Part shown: in pieces, positions 18,054 through 25,363 of the stretch | Layout of the letters: each line of letters starts with the position of its first letter | Numbering within the stretch: position 1 is the stretch's first letter | From: CAYNHT01 sp964397485 | Lineage (GTDB): Bacteria; Bacillota_I; Bacilli_A; RF39; UBA660 | Assembly: GCA_964397485.1 (NCBI GenBank) | Contig: CAYNHT010000001.1 | Location: forward strand, 310,001-374,000 | DNA: 64,000 bases | Direction of reading: 5' to 3' | Notes under the pieces: generated by a model | Databases searched by the model: none | What the model was told of the DNA's origin: nothing | The model's input: the letters and a program-made list of their open reading frames with translations, nothing else | Made by a program: the position numbers and the translations under genes

Positions 18054-18233
18054 TTATTCTCCTTTATTTCTATTTTCTTTTAACCAATTTTCTATGTCTT
18101 GTTTATCAAACATAATCTTTTTACCAATTCTAAAATATGGTATTTCGCTAGAACGAATTAACTTTCTAACAAATGCTTCACTAATATGTAAATAGATAGC
18201 AACTTCTTTTACATTAAAAACATCTCTAGCCAA
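18054..18233 (-). CDS. Excisionase-like MerR/HTH_17 DNA-binding protein
   Basis: About 59 residues: a single winged HTH of the excisionase family (FNVKEVAIYLHISEAFVRKLIRSSEIPYFRIGKKIMFDKQDIENWL). Start choice: TTG 18233 has GGAGG 8 nt upstream, while the GTG at 18242 overlaps that ribosome binding site, so I prefer TTG. Such proteins direct excision or regulate the element. It is co-transcribed with the RepA-like gene from the promoter at 18300-18327. Confidence 0.75.
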   Translation of the reverse strand: MARDVFNVKEVAIYLHISEAFVRKLIRSSEIPYFRIGKKIMFDKQDIENWLKENRNKGE

Positions 18234-18299
18234 TATCGGCACCTCCTAACTGTATTCTTGCATTTTTTTAGTTACACTCTTGGCAACAAGCATACTCAT

Positions 18300-18333
18300 T
18301 TTATACTAGAGGCAATTGCTTGTTCAAGCAATT
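18300..18333 (-). promoter_or_regulatory. Promoter with operator palindrome for xis-repA
   Basis: On the minus strand, TTGAAC (18322-18327), a 16-nt spacer and TATAAA (18300-18305) form a promoter. The -35 box is the centre of a perfect inverted repeat, AATTGCTTG-TT-CAAGCAATT (18314-18333). A dimeric repressor, probably the divergent XRE protein, could shut this promoter off. Confidence 0.6.
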
Positions 18334-18432
18334 TTAGTGAGGTTTTTCAATTGCTTTTGATTGTGTCGTTAATAAAAATTATTAACTTTTTTAGTGTCCA
18401 ATTGTCTATTTTAATTTTTATTTAAAATACTA

Positions 18433-18483
18433 TTGACATCTTGTCCAACTGTGTGCGATACTGTCATCAGAACACACAAGTGG
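18433..18483 (+). promoter_or_regulatory. Promoter and imperfect operator of the repressor gene
   Basis: TTGACA (18433-18438), 18-nt spacer, GATACT (18457-18462). An imperfect inverted repeat (CAACTGTGTG about 18447-18456, CACACAAGTG about 18473-18482) flanks the start site. The repressor ATG is at 18510 behind AAAGGAAG. Confidence 0.5.
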
Positions 18484-18509
18484 AGTTCAAAAGAAAGGAA
18501 GTTAAAGTT

Positions 18510-19220
18510 ATGTCAACCAATACAAACAAAGTAAATCTAAAGTATCAATTATTTGCAGATAGGCTTATAGAATTAAGGAATGAAAGAAAATTGACCCAAG
18601 ATGAAGTATCAAAAGGAATAGGAATTAGTAAATCTTCAATTCAAAAGTATGAAGGTATGACACGATTTCCACAAGGTTACGACTTAATAGAAATAGCCAA
18701 TTTCTTTGAAGTATCAGTTGAATATTTACTTGGTAAAAGTGAATATAAAAAAAACCAATACACTAGTCTAAGTGAACTTGGTTTGAATGATAGAGCAATA
18801 GATACTTTAATAAAAATGAAACAAGAAGTTTATAAAAATGGCAAGTTGGATTATAAACCCTATATGTTCTTAAATGCTCTAAATTTACTGCTTGATATAG
18901 ATAACAAAAGATATATTTATAAGATAGGTAAAATGCTAATTCAAAAAAGAGCTGAAGACCAATTTAAAAAGCGAAACAACGAAGAATTAGAAACATATCA
19001 ATATAACTTGTTTAGATTAAACAATATGTTTGATAGATTTTTTAAAGAAAATTACGATAAAGTCGATTGTAGTTTCATTAATGAAATAGAAAGCGAAAAA
19101 GAAATAAAAAATTTCTTAACACAAGTTAATATATTAGATAATGATATGGTAAAAAATTGGCAAGATTACTTATTAACACCAATACAAAAAAAATTACTTG
19201 AAAATAAAGATAGTGAATAA
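18510..19220 (+). CDS. XRE-family repressor of the element
   Basis: From ATG 18510 (AAAGGAAG 8 nt upstream) it encodes 236 residues. The N-terminal Cro/C1 HTH (FADRLIELRNERKLTQDEVSKGIGISKSSIQKYEG...VSVEYLLG) is followed by a 150-residue helical domain without peptidase motifs, so it is not a LexA/CI-type self-cleaving repressor. A longer frame from 18441 runs through the promoter and is rejected. It is divergent from xis-repA and upstream of the integrase, the classic lysogeny-control layout. Confidence 0.8.
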   Translation: MSTNTNKVNLKYQLFADRLIELRNERKLTQDEVSKGIGISKSSIQKYEGMTRFPQGYDLIEIANFFEVSVEYLLGKSEYKKNQYTSLSELGLNDRAIDTLIKMKQEVYKNGKLDYKPYMFLNALNLLLDIDNKRYIYKIGKMLIQKRAEDQFKKRNNEELETYQYNLFRLNNMFDRFFKENYDKVDCSFINEIESEKEIKNFLTQVNILDNDMVKNWQDYLLTPIQKKLLENKDSE

Positions 19221-19225
19221 AAAAA

Positions 19226-19286
19226 CTCTCTTGCTACTAACAAGAGAGAGAGTCACACAAAAACTTGGACAGCCTTTGTGTGACTC
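19226..19286. repeat. Two inverted repeats between repressor and integrase
   Basis: CTCTCTTG/CAAGAGAG (19226-19248) sits directly behind the repressor stop. GAGTCACACAAA/TTTGTGTGACTC (19250-19286) is a perfect 12-bp inverted repeat lying between TTGGAC (19265-19270) and TATAAC (19290-19295). The second repeat overlaps the likely integrase promoter and could be an operator; the first may terminate the repressor transcript. Confidence 0.5.
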
Positions 19287-19335
19287 CATTATAACAGATT
19301 ATTTAGAAAAATAAAAGAAATGGAGAAAAAATAAA

Positions 19336-20469
19336 ATGAGTGTTAAATTAATTGATAAAAATAAATATATGATTGAAGCCTTTATCGGTTATGATAGTAA
19401 AGGCAAAAAAATAAGACAATATAAAACTTTCAATGGTACAGAAAGACAAGCAAAAGTTATGGAAAACGAAATGATACAAAAGTATAAAAACCAAGTTCTT
19501 AATGATATTGATTATACAAAAATCACTTTTGAAGAATTAAGCAAAATTTATATGGAAAGACATGCTAAAAATCTAGCCCCTACAACCTATATAGGTTATT
19601 CGAAAATGTTAGAAGTTATAAATGATAATTTTGGCAAAAGAAAGTTAACCAATTTAAACCCTTTAATACTAGAAGATTTTTATTGTAAATTAAGAGAAAG
19701 GCGACAACCTAAAAAACTAACTGAAAATACAATATTACATTATTATGTTTTAATTGGTGCAATACTTAATAAAGCCAAAAGATGGAAGATAATAAGCGAT
19801 AACCCAAATGAAGCAATTGATAGACCTAAAAAGGAAAAGAAAGAATCCAAATATTACAATGTTGAAGAAACCAAGCAGTTGTTAAAAGCATTAGAATGTG
19901 AACCTTTAAAATATCAGACTTTAATTAGATTAGCAATTGATAGTGGTGCTAGAGTTGGTGAAATATTAGGATTAGAATGGGACGATATTAATTTTAATTT
20001 GGGTTATATTAGTATTAATAAAGTTATATATGCAATTAAGGGTGGAGTTAGAGAAAAAGACAAACCAAAAAATAATAGTTCTATAAGACCAATAACATTA
20101 ATGGAAGAAACTTTAGATTTATTAAAACAATTTAAAGAACAACAAGAAGAAACAAAAATTAAATTAGGTATAAAATGGTTAGGTTGCAAAAAAGTATTTA
20201 CTTCCGAAGAAGGTTGGTATATGCACCCTTGCACACCTAGACATATTCTAGGAAAGATAATTAATAAATATGATTTACCAAAAATCAATTTTCATTCTTT
20301 AAGGCATACTTCGGCATCATTGCAGATAGCATTAGGCATTCACATGAAAATCATTAGTAAAAGACTTGGTCACAGTAGCAGTAGCACCACAGATATGATT
20401 TATAGCCATGTTTCAAGCACTCTGCAAAGCGAAGTAACTAATAAAATGGGGAAACTACTAAATAGTTAA
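19336..20469 (+). CDS. int: Tyrosine recombinase/integrase
   Basis: The 377-residue integrase of the element has an arm-binding AP2-like N-terminus (about 1-60), a SAM-like core-binding domain (about 65-165: TFEELSKIYMERHAKNLAPTTYIGYSKML) and the catalytic domain. The catalytic residues are visible: Arg in DSGARVGEILGLEW, His-x-x-Arg in HSLRHTSASL, GHSSSSTT, and Tyr in DMIYSHV. Length and order match Tn916/phage-type integrases. It would join attP to the tRNA-Lys anticodon-loop core. All catalytic residues are present, so the element may still be mobile. Confidence 0.92.
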   Translation: MSVKLIDKNKYMIEAFIGYDSKGKKIRQYKTFNGTERQAKVMENEMIQKYKNQVLNDIDYTKITFEELSKIYMERHAKNLAPTTYIGYSKMLEVINDNFGKRKLTNLNPLILEDFYCKLRERRQPKKLTENTILHYYVLIGAILNKAKRWKIISDNPNEAIDRPKKEKKESKYYNVEETKQLLKALECEPLKYQTLIRLAIDSGARVGEILGLEWDDINFNLGYISINKVIYAIKGGVREKDKPKNNSSIRPITLMEETLDLLKQFKEQQEETKIKLGIKWLGCKKVFTSEEGWYMHPCTPRHILGKIINKYDLPKINFHSLRHTSASLQIALGIHMKIISKRLGHSSSSTTDMIYSHVSSTLQSEVTNKMGKLLNS

Positions 20470-20477
20470 AACAAAAG

Positions 20478-20503
20478 AAAATGGCTATCAGATTAGCCAT
20501 TTT
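20478..20503. terminator. Bidirectional terminator between int and the HEPN-motif gene
   Basis: AAAATGGCTA/TAGCCATTTT arms with a 6-nt loop separate two convergent genes; A- and T-runs on both sides allow use in both directions. Confidence 0.75.
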
Positions 20504-22178
20504 TATTTTCGTTTTGTATTGCTATTGCAGTAATAAGTCCAAAATATAAAACTAGTAATTTTTCCACATTACCATAATTAAAATCTTTCATTTTTAGATT
20601 TTTAAAATGTGCTAAATTATTTCTAATTCCCTCGCCTACTTCATTATCATCATTAATTAAATAAAACCTTAACAACTTTATATGATTAATTCCTATAATA
20701 TCATTTATTATAGAATTATCTTTATTCAATAAAACTCCCAAAGAAATAGAATTTTCGTTTATATACCCATTTTCATCGACCTTGCTTTTATATATTAATC
20801 TCAATGATTTTTCAATCAAACCACATGTAAGCATTTCAATTGAATAAGCAATAGCACTTAATTGAATAGATAATTTTTGTTCTTTATCACTTTTAATAAT
20901 AGAAACATAAAGCAGAATAAGGTTAAATAACATTTCGTTATTTTCAATTATTTCATTTTCCACAAAATTAACAGTGTGATAATTGAATACTTTGGTAAGT
21001 CTTCTAGTTACTTCAGAAAACAACATATTTGTGAGTTCATCATTATTTAAAATGTAATTTACTTTTAACATATGGTGTTGTAGTTCTATACCTAGAGTGG
21101 TCTGTATACTTGGTGTAAATAACTTGTTTGTTTTAACATTTGCAATAGAAACAAAATCAGTAATACTTGGTTTGCTATCTCTAACTAATTGGTCAAAGAA
21201 ATGAGTAAATGTTTTACCATCAGAGTAATTAGTTAAGTATACCAACATCTTTGCTGCTTTTGTTCCAATATCGGATTTTTCTATCATATCAACATAACTT
21301 TTAATGTTTATTTCGTATGAAAATGATTGCCCATGATTTTGTAAATAATCATCAAGTAAATTGTTCTGTTCATCTAATTTAAATTGCCATTCTTTTGCTT
21401 TTGAATGCTTTATTGTATCTAAAAATCGAAATAATTTAACAACATAACTTTGACTTATAATAGCATCCTCAACTTTTAAATCTTTCGTTTGTTCTTCAAT
21501 ATAATTTATGAGAAATGTAACTATTTCTTCAAATTTATTACTAAACCATGCTTGATTTTGTAAAGAAACTAATATATCAAATATATCTTCCAATCTAAAT
21601 GTAACTAATTTATTTAATGTGTCATTTGAAAAGAACAGATCTGCTAAATCATTGTTTTCTTTTACAACATTGATAAATCTATCAAAACTGTCTATTAACA
21701 AATGAGAACAATGAGATATTAAGCATTTCCATGTATCTTTATCGATTCCACTTCTATACTTCAAACAATATGTAACAGTTTCAATTTTTATATCAATATC
21801 ATGATGAGTGACATCATCTTCGTATTCGCATATTATTTGAATATTATCATTAATGAAACTAAATATATCTTTTCGTTTATAGTTGTTTAAGATACCATTA
21901 AAAGTAGTAATTATATTACTAAACTCTTGTTTCATTTCATCTTTTACAATCTCAACATAAGTATCGTATTCAACTAATTTATACAAAAAAATATAATCGA
22001 TATAGTTTTCTAAACTAGTTATGGAATAATCATTAATAGAGTTATAATAATTAATAATTATACTATTATTTTCTAGTAATTTTGTTATTTCAATTCCTGT
22101 TGCCCAATCATCATAAGTATATCTTCTTAACCCAATGTGTATTTTATTGTCATCTAATAATTTAAATATATTTCCCAT
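20493..22178 (-). CDS. DUF4209-like protein with C-terminal RNxxxH motif
   Basis: This large helical cytoplasmic protein (561 residues) sits between the integrase and the right junction, a usual cargo slot. The last 100 residues (LIEKSLRLIY..., LLRFYLINDD, EGIRNNLAHFKN) resemble the C-terminus of DUF4209-type proteins, where R-N-x3-H (here RNNLAH, about residue 523) is a HEPN-like motif. The N-terminal 400 residues have no recognisable motif. The start has GAGGGAAG before ATG 22178. A role in anti-phage defence is plausible from slot and motif but not shown. Confidence 0.6.
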   Translation of the reverse strand: MGNIFKLLDDNKIHIGLRRYTYDDWATGIEITKLLENNSIIINYYNSINDYSITSLENYIDYIFLYKLVEYDTYVEIVKDEMKQEFSNIITTFNGILNNYKRKDIFSFINDNIQIICEYEDDVTHHDIDIKIETVTYCLKYRSGIDKDTWKCLISHCSHLLIDSFDRFINVVKENNDLADLFFSNDTLNKLVTFRLEDIFDILVSLQNQAWFSNKFEEIVTFLINYIEEQTKDLKVEDAIISQSYVVKLFRFLDTIKHSKAKEWQFKLDEQNNLLDDYLQNHGQSFSYEINIKSYVDMIEKSDIGTKAAKMLVYLTNYSDGKTFTHFFDQLVRDSKPSITDFVSIANVKTNKLFTPSIQTTLGIELQHHMLKVNYILNNDELTNMLFSEVTRRLTKVFNYHTVNFVENEIIENNEMLFNLILLYVSIIKSDKEQKLSIQLSAIAYSIEMLTCGLIEKSLRLIYKSKVDENGYINENSISLGVLLNKDNSIINDIIGINHIKLLRFYLINDDNEVGEGIRNNLAHFKNLKMKDFNYGNVEKLLVLYFGLITAIAIQNENKNG

Positions 22179-22217
22179 TTTACACTTCCCTCGTTATTTA
22201 AATTATATCATAAAAAA

Positions 22218-22243
22218 AGAGTTTCTATTTTAGTAGAACTCTT
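22218..22243 (-). terminator. Terminator of the tRNA operon
   Basis: AAGAGTTTCTA/TAGTAGAACTCTT-type hairpin followed by T7 on the minus strand, directly 3' of the intact tRNA-Lys. It ends the tRNA-Val/tRNA-Lys transcript. Confidence 0.75.
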
Positions 22244-22254
22244 TATATACATTT

Positions 22255-22330
22255 TGGTGTCCCCAGCAGGACTCGAACCTGCGACAATCTGATTAAGAGT
22301 CAGGAGCTCTACCAACTGAGCTATGGAGAC
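22255..22330 (-). tRNA. tRNA-Lys (anticodon CTT), intact, carried inside the element
   Basis: The 76-nt gene has encoded CCA, acceptor GTCTCCA/TGGGGAC, D-arm GCTC-GAGC, anticodon loop CTCTTAA (anticodon CTT) and T-arm GCAGG-TTCGAGT-CCTGC. One mismatch is seen at 27-43 (C-A). It lies between the two element junctions, 45 bp inside the right one. It is downstream of the tRNA-Val promoter, so it would be transcribed by the host tRNA operon. It is a different copy from the disrupted tRNA-Lys (acceptor GTCTCGT) and probably replaces it. Confidence 0.9.
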
Positions 22331-22349
22331 ATTTTGAAGAAAAATCACT

Positions 22350-22415
22350 AGTTTTTTACTCGGTTATCACTCGCCGATTAAGAGTCAGTTGCTCTACCAG
22401 CTGAGCTAACGAGAC
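22350..22415 (-). pseudogene. tRNA-Lys(CTT) 5' half = right junction (attR)
   Basis: Minus-strand 22376-22415 is a perfect tRNA-Lys 5' half: acceptor GTCTCGT, D-arm GCTC/GAGC, anticodon stem ACTGA and core ACTCTTAATC. Beyond the core the sequence (22350-22375) only faintly resembles a tRNA 3' half (GGCGAGTGATAACC), with no T-arm or acceptor strand, so no tRNA can fold here. Its true partner is at 13269-13314, 9 kb away. This is the right junction of the element. Confidence 0.85.
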
Positions 22416-22425
22416 ATATATTTAA

Positions 22426-22502
22426 TGGTGAACGATATAGGACTCGAACCTATGACCTCTACCACGTCAAGGTAGCGCTCTAACCAACTGAGCTAATCGT
22501 CC
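22426..22502 (-). tRNA. tRNA-Val (anticodon GAC)
   Basis: The 77-nt gene has encoded CCA. Acceptor GGACGAT/ATCGTTC (one G-T), anticodon stem CTACC/GGTAG with loop TTGACGT giving anticodon GAC, and T-arm ATAGG-TTCGAGT-CCTAT. It is first in the tRNA operon whose second gene was the now-split tRNA-Lys. Confidence 0.92.
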
Positions 22503-22515
22503 AATGGATATTAAT

Positions 22516-22544
22516 ATTGTATACCTATTTTTATATTTTTTCAA
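22516..22544 (-). promoter_or_regulatory. Promoter of the tRNA-Val/tRNA-Lys operon
   Basis: Minus-strand TTGAAA (22539-22544), 17-nt spacer, TACAAT (22516-22521), 14 nt before the tRNA-Val 5' end. It is the only promoter I see that could serve the intact tRNA-Lys inside the element. Confidence 0.65.
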
Positions 22545-22557
22545 GGGAAAAACAAAA

Positions 22558-22579
22558 AAAAGTAACAATTTGTTACTTT
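22558..22579 (-). terminator. Terminator of the ddl operon
   Basis: AAAGTAACAA/TTGTTACTTT hairpin followed by T8 on the minus strand, overlapping the last codons of ddl. Confidence 0.75.
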
Positions 22580-23757
22580 AATTTTGTTTTAGAACCTTTA
22601 GCTCCTTTTAATCCATTAAAATTACATAAAATATTTGTTTCAAATGAATAAGTTTTTTTACATCTATTCTTGTAATCTTTTATAGCTAATGAAATCATAT
22701 CATCTAATAAATCAGGATACTTTTTACCAACTGGTTCCCATAAGTAGAATGATAATGATCCTGGTATTGTATTTGGTTCATTTACATATACTTTATTTGT
22801 TTTTTTATCAACTAAGAAATCAATTCTACATAAACCACTTAAATTTAATGATTTAAATGTTTTTTTAGCTAAATCTCTTATTTCTTGTTCAATAGTATTT
22901 TCAATACGAGCTGGTATTACTCTATCAGTAGATACCATCCCTTTTGATTTACCACCTTTTTTATTTCCAATGTATTTATCTTTATAAGTTAAGAATTCTT
23001 CAGTACTCATAACTTCTTCAATTGCACTTGTTTGTTGATATTCATAATTACCTAAAACACTACAATTCACTTCTAATAAATTATCAACTGTTTTTTCTAC
23101 TACTATTTTAGTATCATATTTCATAGCTTCATCAATTGCTGAATGTAATTTTTCTTCATCTTTAGCAACCGTTATACCTACACTACTTCCAAGTGAAGCT
23201 GGTTTTACTATAACAGGATATCCTAATTTATTAACTTCTTTAACAATAGCATCTTTATTAACAATATATTCTATATCATAAAACCAAGTATAAGGTACTA
23301 TTGGTAATCCTTCTGCTGTCATTACTTGTTTCATAATAACTTTATCTTGACCTAATGCTGAGCCTAATACTCTACTTCCAACATAAGGTATACCTAATGT
23401 ATCTAAATATCCTTGTAGACTTCCATCTTCAGTATTATTACCATGAACAATTGGAAATGCTATATCTATTTGATTAATAATTCTTTTAAAGAATCCCGTA
23501 GTTTGAACATTAAAGTTTCCATCTTTTTTATATAAAACTACTTTTTTAGCATACTTCTTTAAACTGTCAAAATCTTTATATACTTCTATATCAGTTAGCA
23601 TTTTACCACTATACCAAATACGATCTTTACTAATATAAATTGGTATTATTTCATATTTTTCTTCATTAATATTATTCATAGCTTGAACAGCTGATATAAT
23701 ACTTACTTCATGTTCAACTGTTTCTCCACCAAAGATAACTCCTACTTTTATTTTCAT
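22573..23757 (-). CDS. ddl: D-alanine--D-alanine ligase
   Basis: This 394-residue ATP-grasp ligase makes D-Ala-D-Ala for peptidoglycan. Signatures: GGETVEHEVSIISA at the N-terminus, VVHGNNTEDGSLQGYLD (about 120), PVIVKPASLGSSVGI (about 185), and the metal-binding C-terminal block CRIDFLVD...VNEPNTIPGSLSFYLWE. It is about 40 residues longer than typical Ddl because of a Lys-rich insert (NKKGGKSKG, near residue 270) and tail. It is 6 nt downstream of murF, so substrate production and use are co-expressed. The VanA/Ddl subtype cannot be set by eye. Confidence 0.9.
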   Translation of the reverse strand: MKIKVGVIFGGETVEHEVSIISAVQAMNNINEEKYEIIPIYISKDRIWYSGKMLTDIEVYKDFDSLKKYAKKVVLYKKDGNFNVQTTGFFKRIINQIDIAFPIVHGNNTEDGSLQGYLDTLGIPYVGSRVLGSALGQDKVIMKQVMTAEGLPIVPYTWFYDIEYIVNKDAIVKEVNKLGYPVIVKPASLGSSVGITVAKDEEKLHSAIDEAMKYDTKIVVEKTVDNLLEVNCSVLGNYEYQQTSAIEEVMSTEEFLTYKDKYIGNKKGGKSKGMVSTDRVIPARIENTIEQEIRDLAKKTFKSLNLSGLCRIDFLVDKKTNKVYVNEPNTIPGSLSFYLWEPVGKKYPDLLDDMISLAIKDYKNRCKKTYSFETNILCNFNGLKGAKGSKTKLK

Positions 23758-23763
23758 AAAACC

Positions 23764-25359
23764 TCACTCCTTTTCATTGAAAATATCAGGTAAATCATTT
23801 TCTAATAAGACATATGTTTCTTTGTCTTTTAATTCTTGCATTAAATTAAATGCTACTTTTACATCATTTATAATATGTACTTTTTCTTTTTCATAACCTT
23901 TAGTCATTAATCCATCATAAATAGGTTTTGTTTGTTCAGCACCTACTAATATTACTTCATCACAAACATCAGCTATTTGTTTTCCAAATTCCAAGTTAAG
24001 TTCATATTGTTCTGGCCCTAATTCTATCATACCTGGTGTTACAATAATTTTTTTACCTGGCATTAATGATAAAACTTCTAATGCCATTTTTGATCCTACT
24101 GGATTTGAATTATAAGCATCATCAATTATATTTATACTACCATATTTCTTTAATTCTAAACGGTGTTCAATTGAGTTTACTTTTTTAACTCCTAATTGTA
24201 ATTGTTCTACTGATAAACCTAATTCTTTACCTAAAGCAATACTTGCTAGAATGTTATAAATATTAGCTTTACCTAATAATCTTGTTTCAAACTTATATTT
24301 TTTATCATCACCTTTAAATATACAATCAAAGGTTGTTCCATTATGATTTAATTTGATATTAGTTGCTCTAACATCACAATCTTCTTTATCTATACCAATC
24401 CATACTATTTTACATTTATTTTTTAATTTATATGAAACTTGGTATTTATCATCTTTGTTAAGAATTCCTACTCCATCTTTAGGTAATGATTCAATTAATT
24501 CAAATTTACCAGATTGAATATTTTCGCGACTTCCAAAGCTTTCAAGATGAGCAGTTCCAATGATTGTTAAAATACCATATTGTGGTTTTACTAAATCACA
24601 AATTTCTTTTATTTCACCTTTTTTAAATGCTCCCATTTCAGCTATAAATATATCACTAAATTTATCTAAATAGTTGTTTATGGTATTAATTAATCCATAT
24701 GTTGTATTAAAGTTTTTAGGTGTTGGAAAAGCATTATATTTTATATTTAATATATCATTTAAAATGTTTTTACTACTTGTTTTTCCATAACTACCTGTTA
24801 TACCAATTATTTTCATATTACTCATATTTTTTAATTTTTTCAAAGCTTGTCTTTTATAGTAATAGAAAACTTGTTTTTCTATTGGTTTATTTATAACATT
24901 AGCAACCATTACCACAAAATAATTTAAGTAAGTAAGTGCTCCAATTATTAAATAATAAATATATATATTAGCAACATCAAAAGTTAATGCGATTGTTACT
25001 ACTGGTATTAAGTATAAGATTAAGGTTGTTACATATAATCTTCTTACTCTTTTTGTAATAACTAATGGTTTTTTTGATTGTTCTTTACTTGTTTTTTGAT
25101 AATATAAATAAGTTACTATTAAATAGAATAATCCAAATAAAGACATTGCTATTTTATAATCAATAAATAATGCGATTATAAATATAATAAAAGTCATATC
25201 TGCTTCTAAAAAAACACGATATGGATTTTTTACTAACCATCTTAAATAACGATATCCATCATTATACCAATTTTGTTGTAACATATGTAATGATTTTCTA
25301 GATTTAAAAATCAAATAAATAGCAACCGGAAATAAAGATAAAATAAATAATTTTAACAT
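23764..25359 (-). CDS. murF: MurF-like Mur ligase with N-terminal membrane domain
   Basis: The 531-residue protein adds D-Ala-D-Ala to UDP-MurNAc-tripeptide at the cytoplasmic face. Residues 1-175 contain about five hydrophobic segments, unlike soluble MurF. The ligase follows: GITGSYGKTSSKNIL ATP loop (about 187-200), IAEMGAFKKGEIKEI (about 240) and IIDDAYNSNPVGSKMAL (about 410), the MurF-specific region. Adjacent ddl supports MurF rather than another Mur ligase. Membrane-anchored Mur ligases of this kind occur in some uncultured Bacillota. The 4-nt gap to the hydrolase suggests one operon. Confidence 0.85.
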   Translation of the reverse strand: MLKLFILSLFPVAIYLIFKSRKSLHMLQQNWYNDGYRYLRWLVKNPYRVFLEADMTFIIFIIALFIDYKIAMSLFGLFYLIVTYLYYQKTSKEQSKKPLVITKRVRRLYVTTLILYLIPVVTIALTFDVANIYIYYLIIGALTYLNYFVVMVANVINKPIEKQVFYYYKRQALKKLKNMSNMKIIGITGSYGKTSSKNILNDILNIKYNAFPTPKNFNTTYGLINTINNYLDKFSDIFIAEMGAFKKGEIKEICDLVKPQYGILTIIGTAHLESFGSRENIQSGKFELIESLPKDGVGILNKDDKYQVSYKLKNKCKIVWIGIDKEDCDVRATNIKLNHNGTTFDCIFKGDDKKYKFETRLLGKANIYNILASIALGKELGLSVEQLQLGVKKVNSIEHRLELKKYGSINIIDDAYNSNPVGSKMALEVLSLMPGKKIIVTPGMIELGPEQYELNLEFGKQIADVCDEVILVGAEQTKPIYDGLMTKGYEKEKVHIINDVKVAFNLMQELKDKETYVLLENDLPDIFNEKE

Positions 25360-25363
25360 CTAA

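Larger units (their letters stand above)
13305..22385. mobile_element. 9.07-kb integrative element in the anticodon loop of tRNA-Lys(CTT)
   Basis: The element is bounded by direct copies of the 10-bp core GATTAAGAGT at 13305-13314 and 22376-22385, i.e. within the anticodon stem-loop of tRNA-Lys. It encodes a tyrosine recombinase (19336-20469), an HTH excisionase-like protein (18054-18233), a RepA-like ATPase (16993-18048), an XRE repressor (18510-19220) facing away from it, a second XRE protein, a lipoprotein, and three proteins with RNxxxH motifs. An intact tRNA-Lys(CTT) lies 45 bp inside the right end. No capsid, portal or conjugation genes are present, so it resembles a satellite or small integrative element that would need a helper to move. 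Confidence 0.85.

Noticed and set aside
13305..22385. Complete prophage
   Set aside because: No capsid, portal, terminase, tail or lysis genes are present; integrase, excisionase, repressor and RepA-like genes alone fit a satellite or small integrative element.
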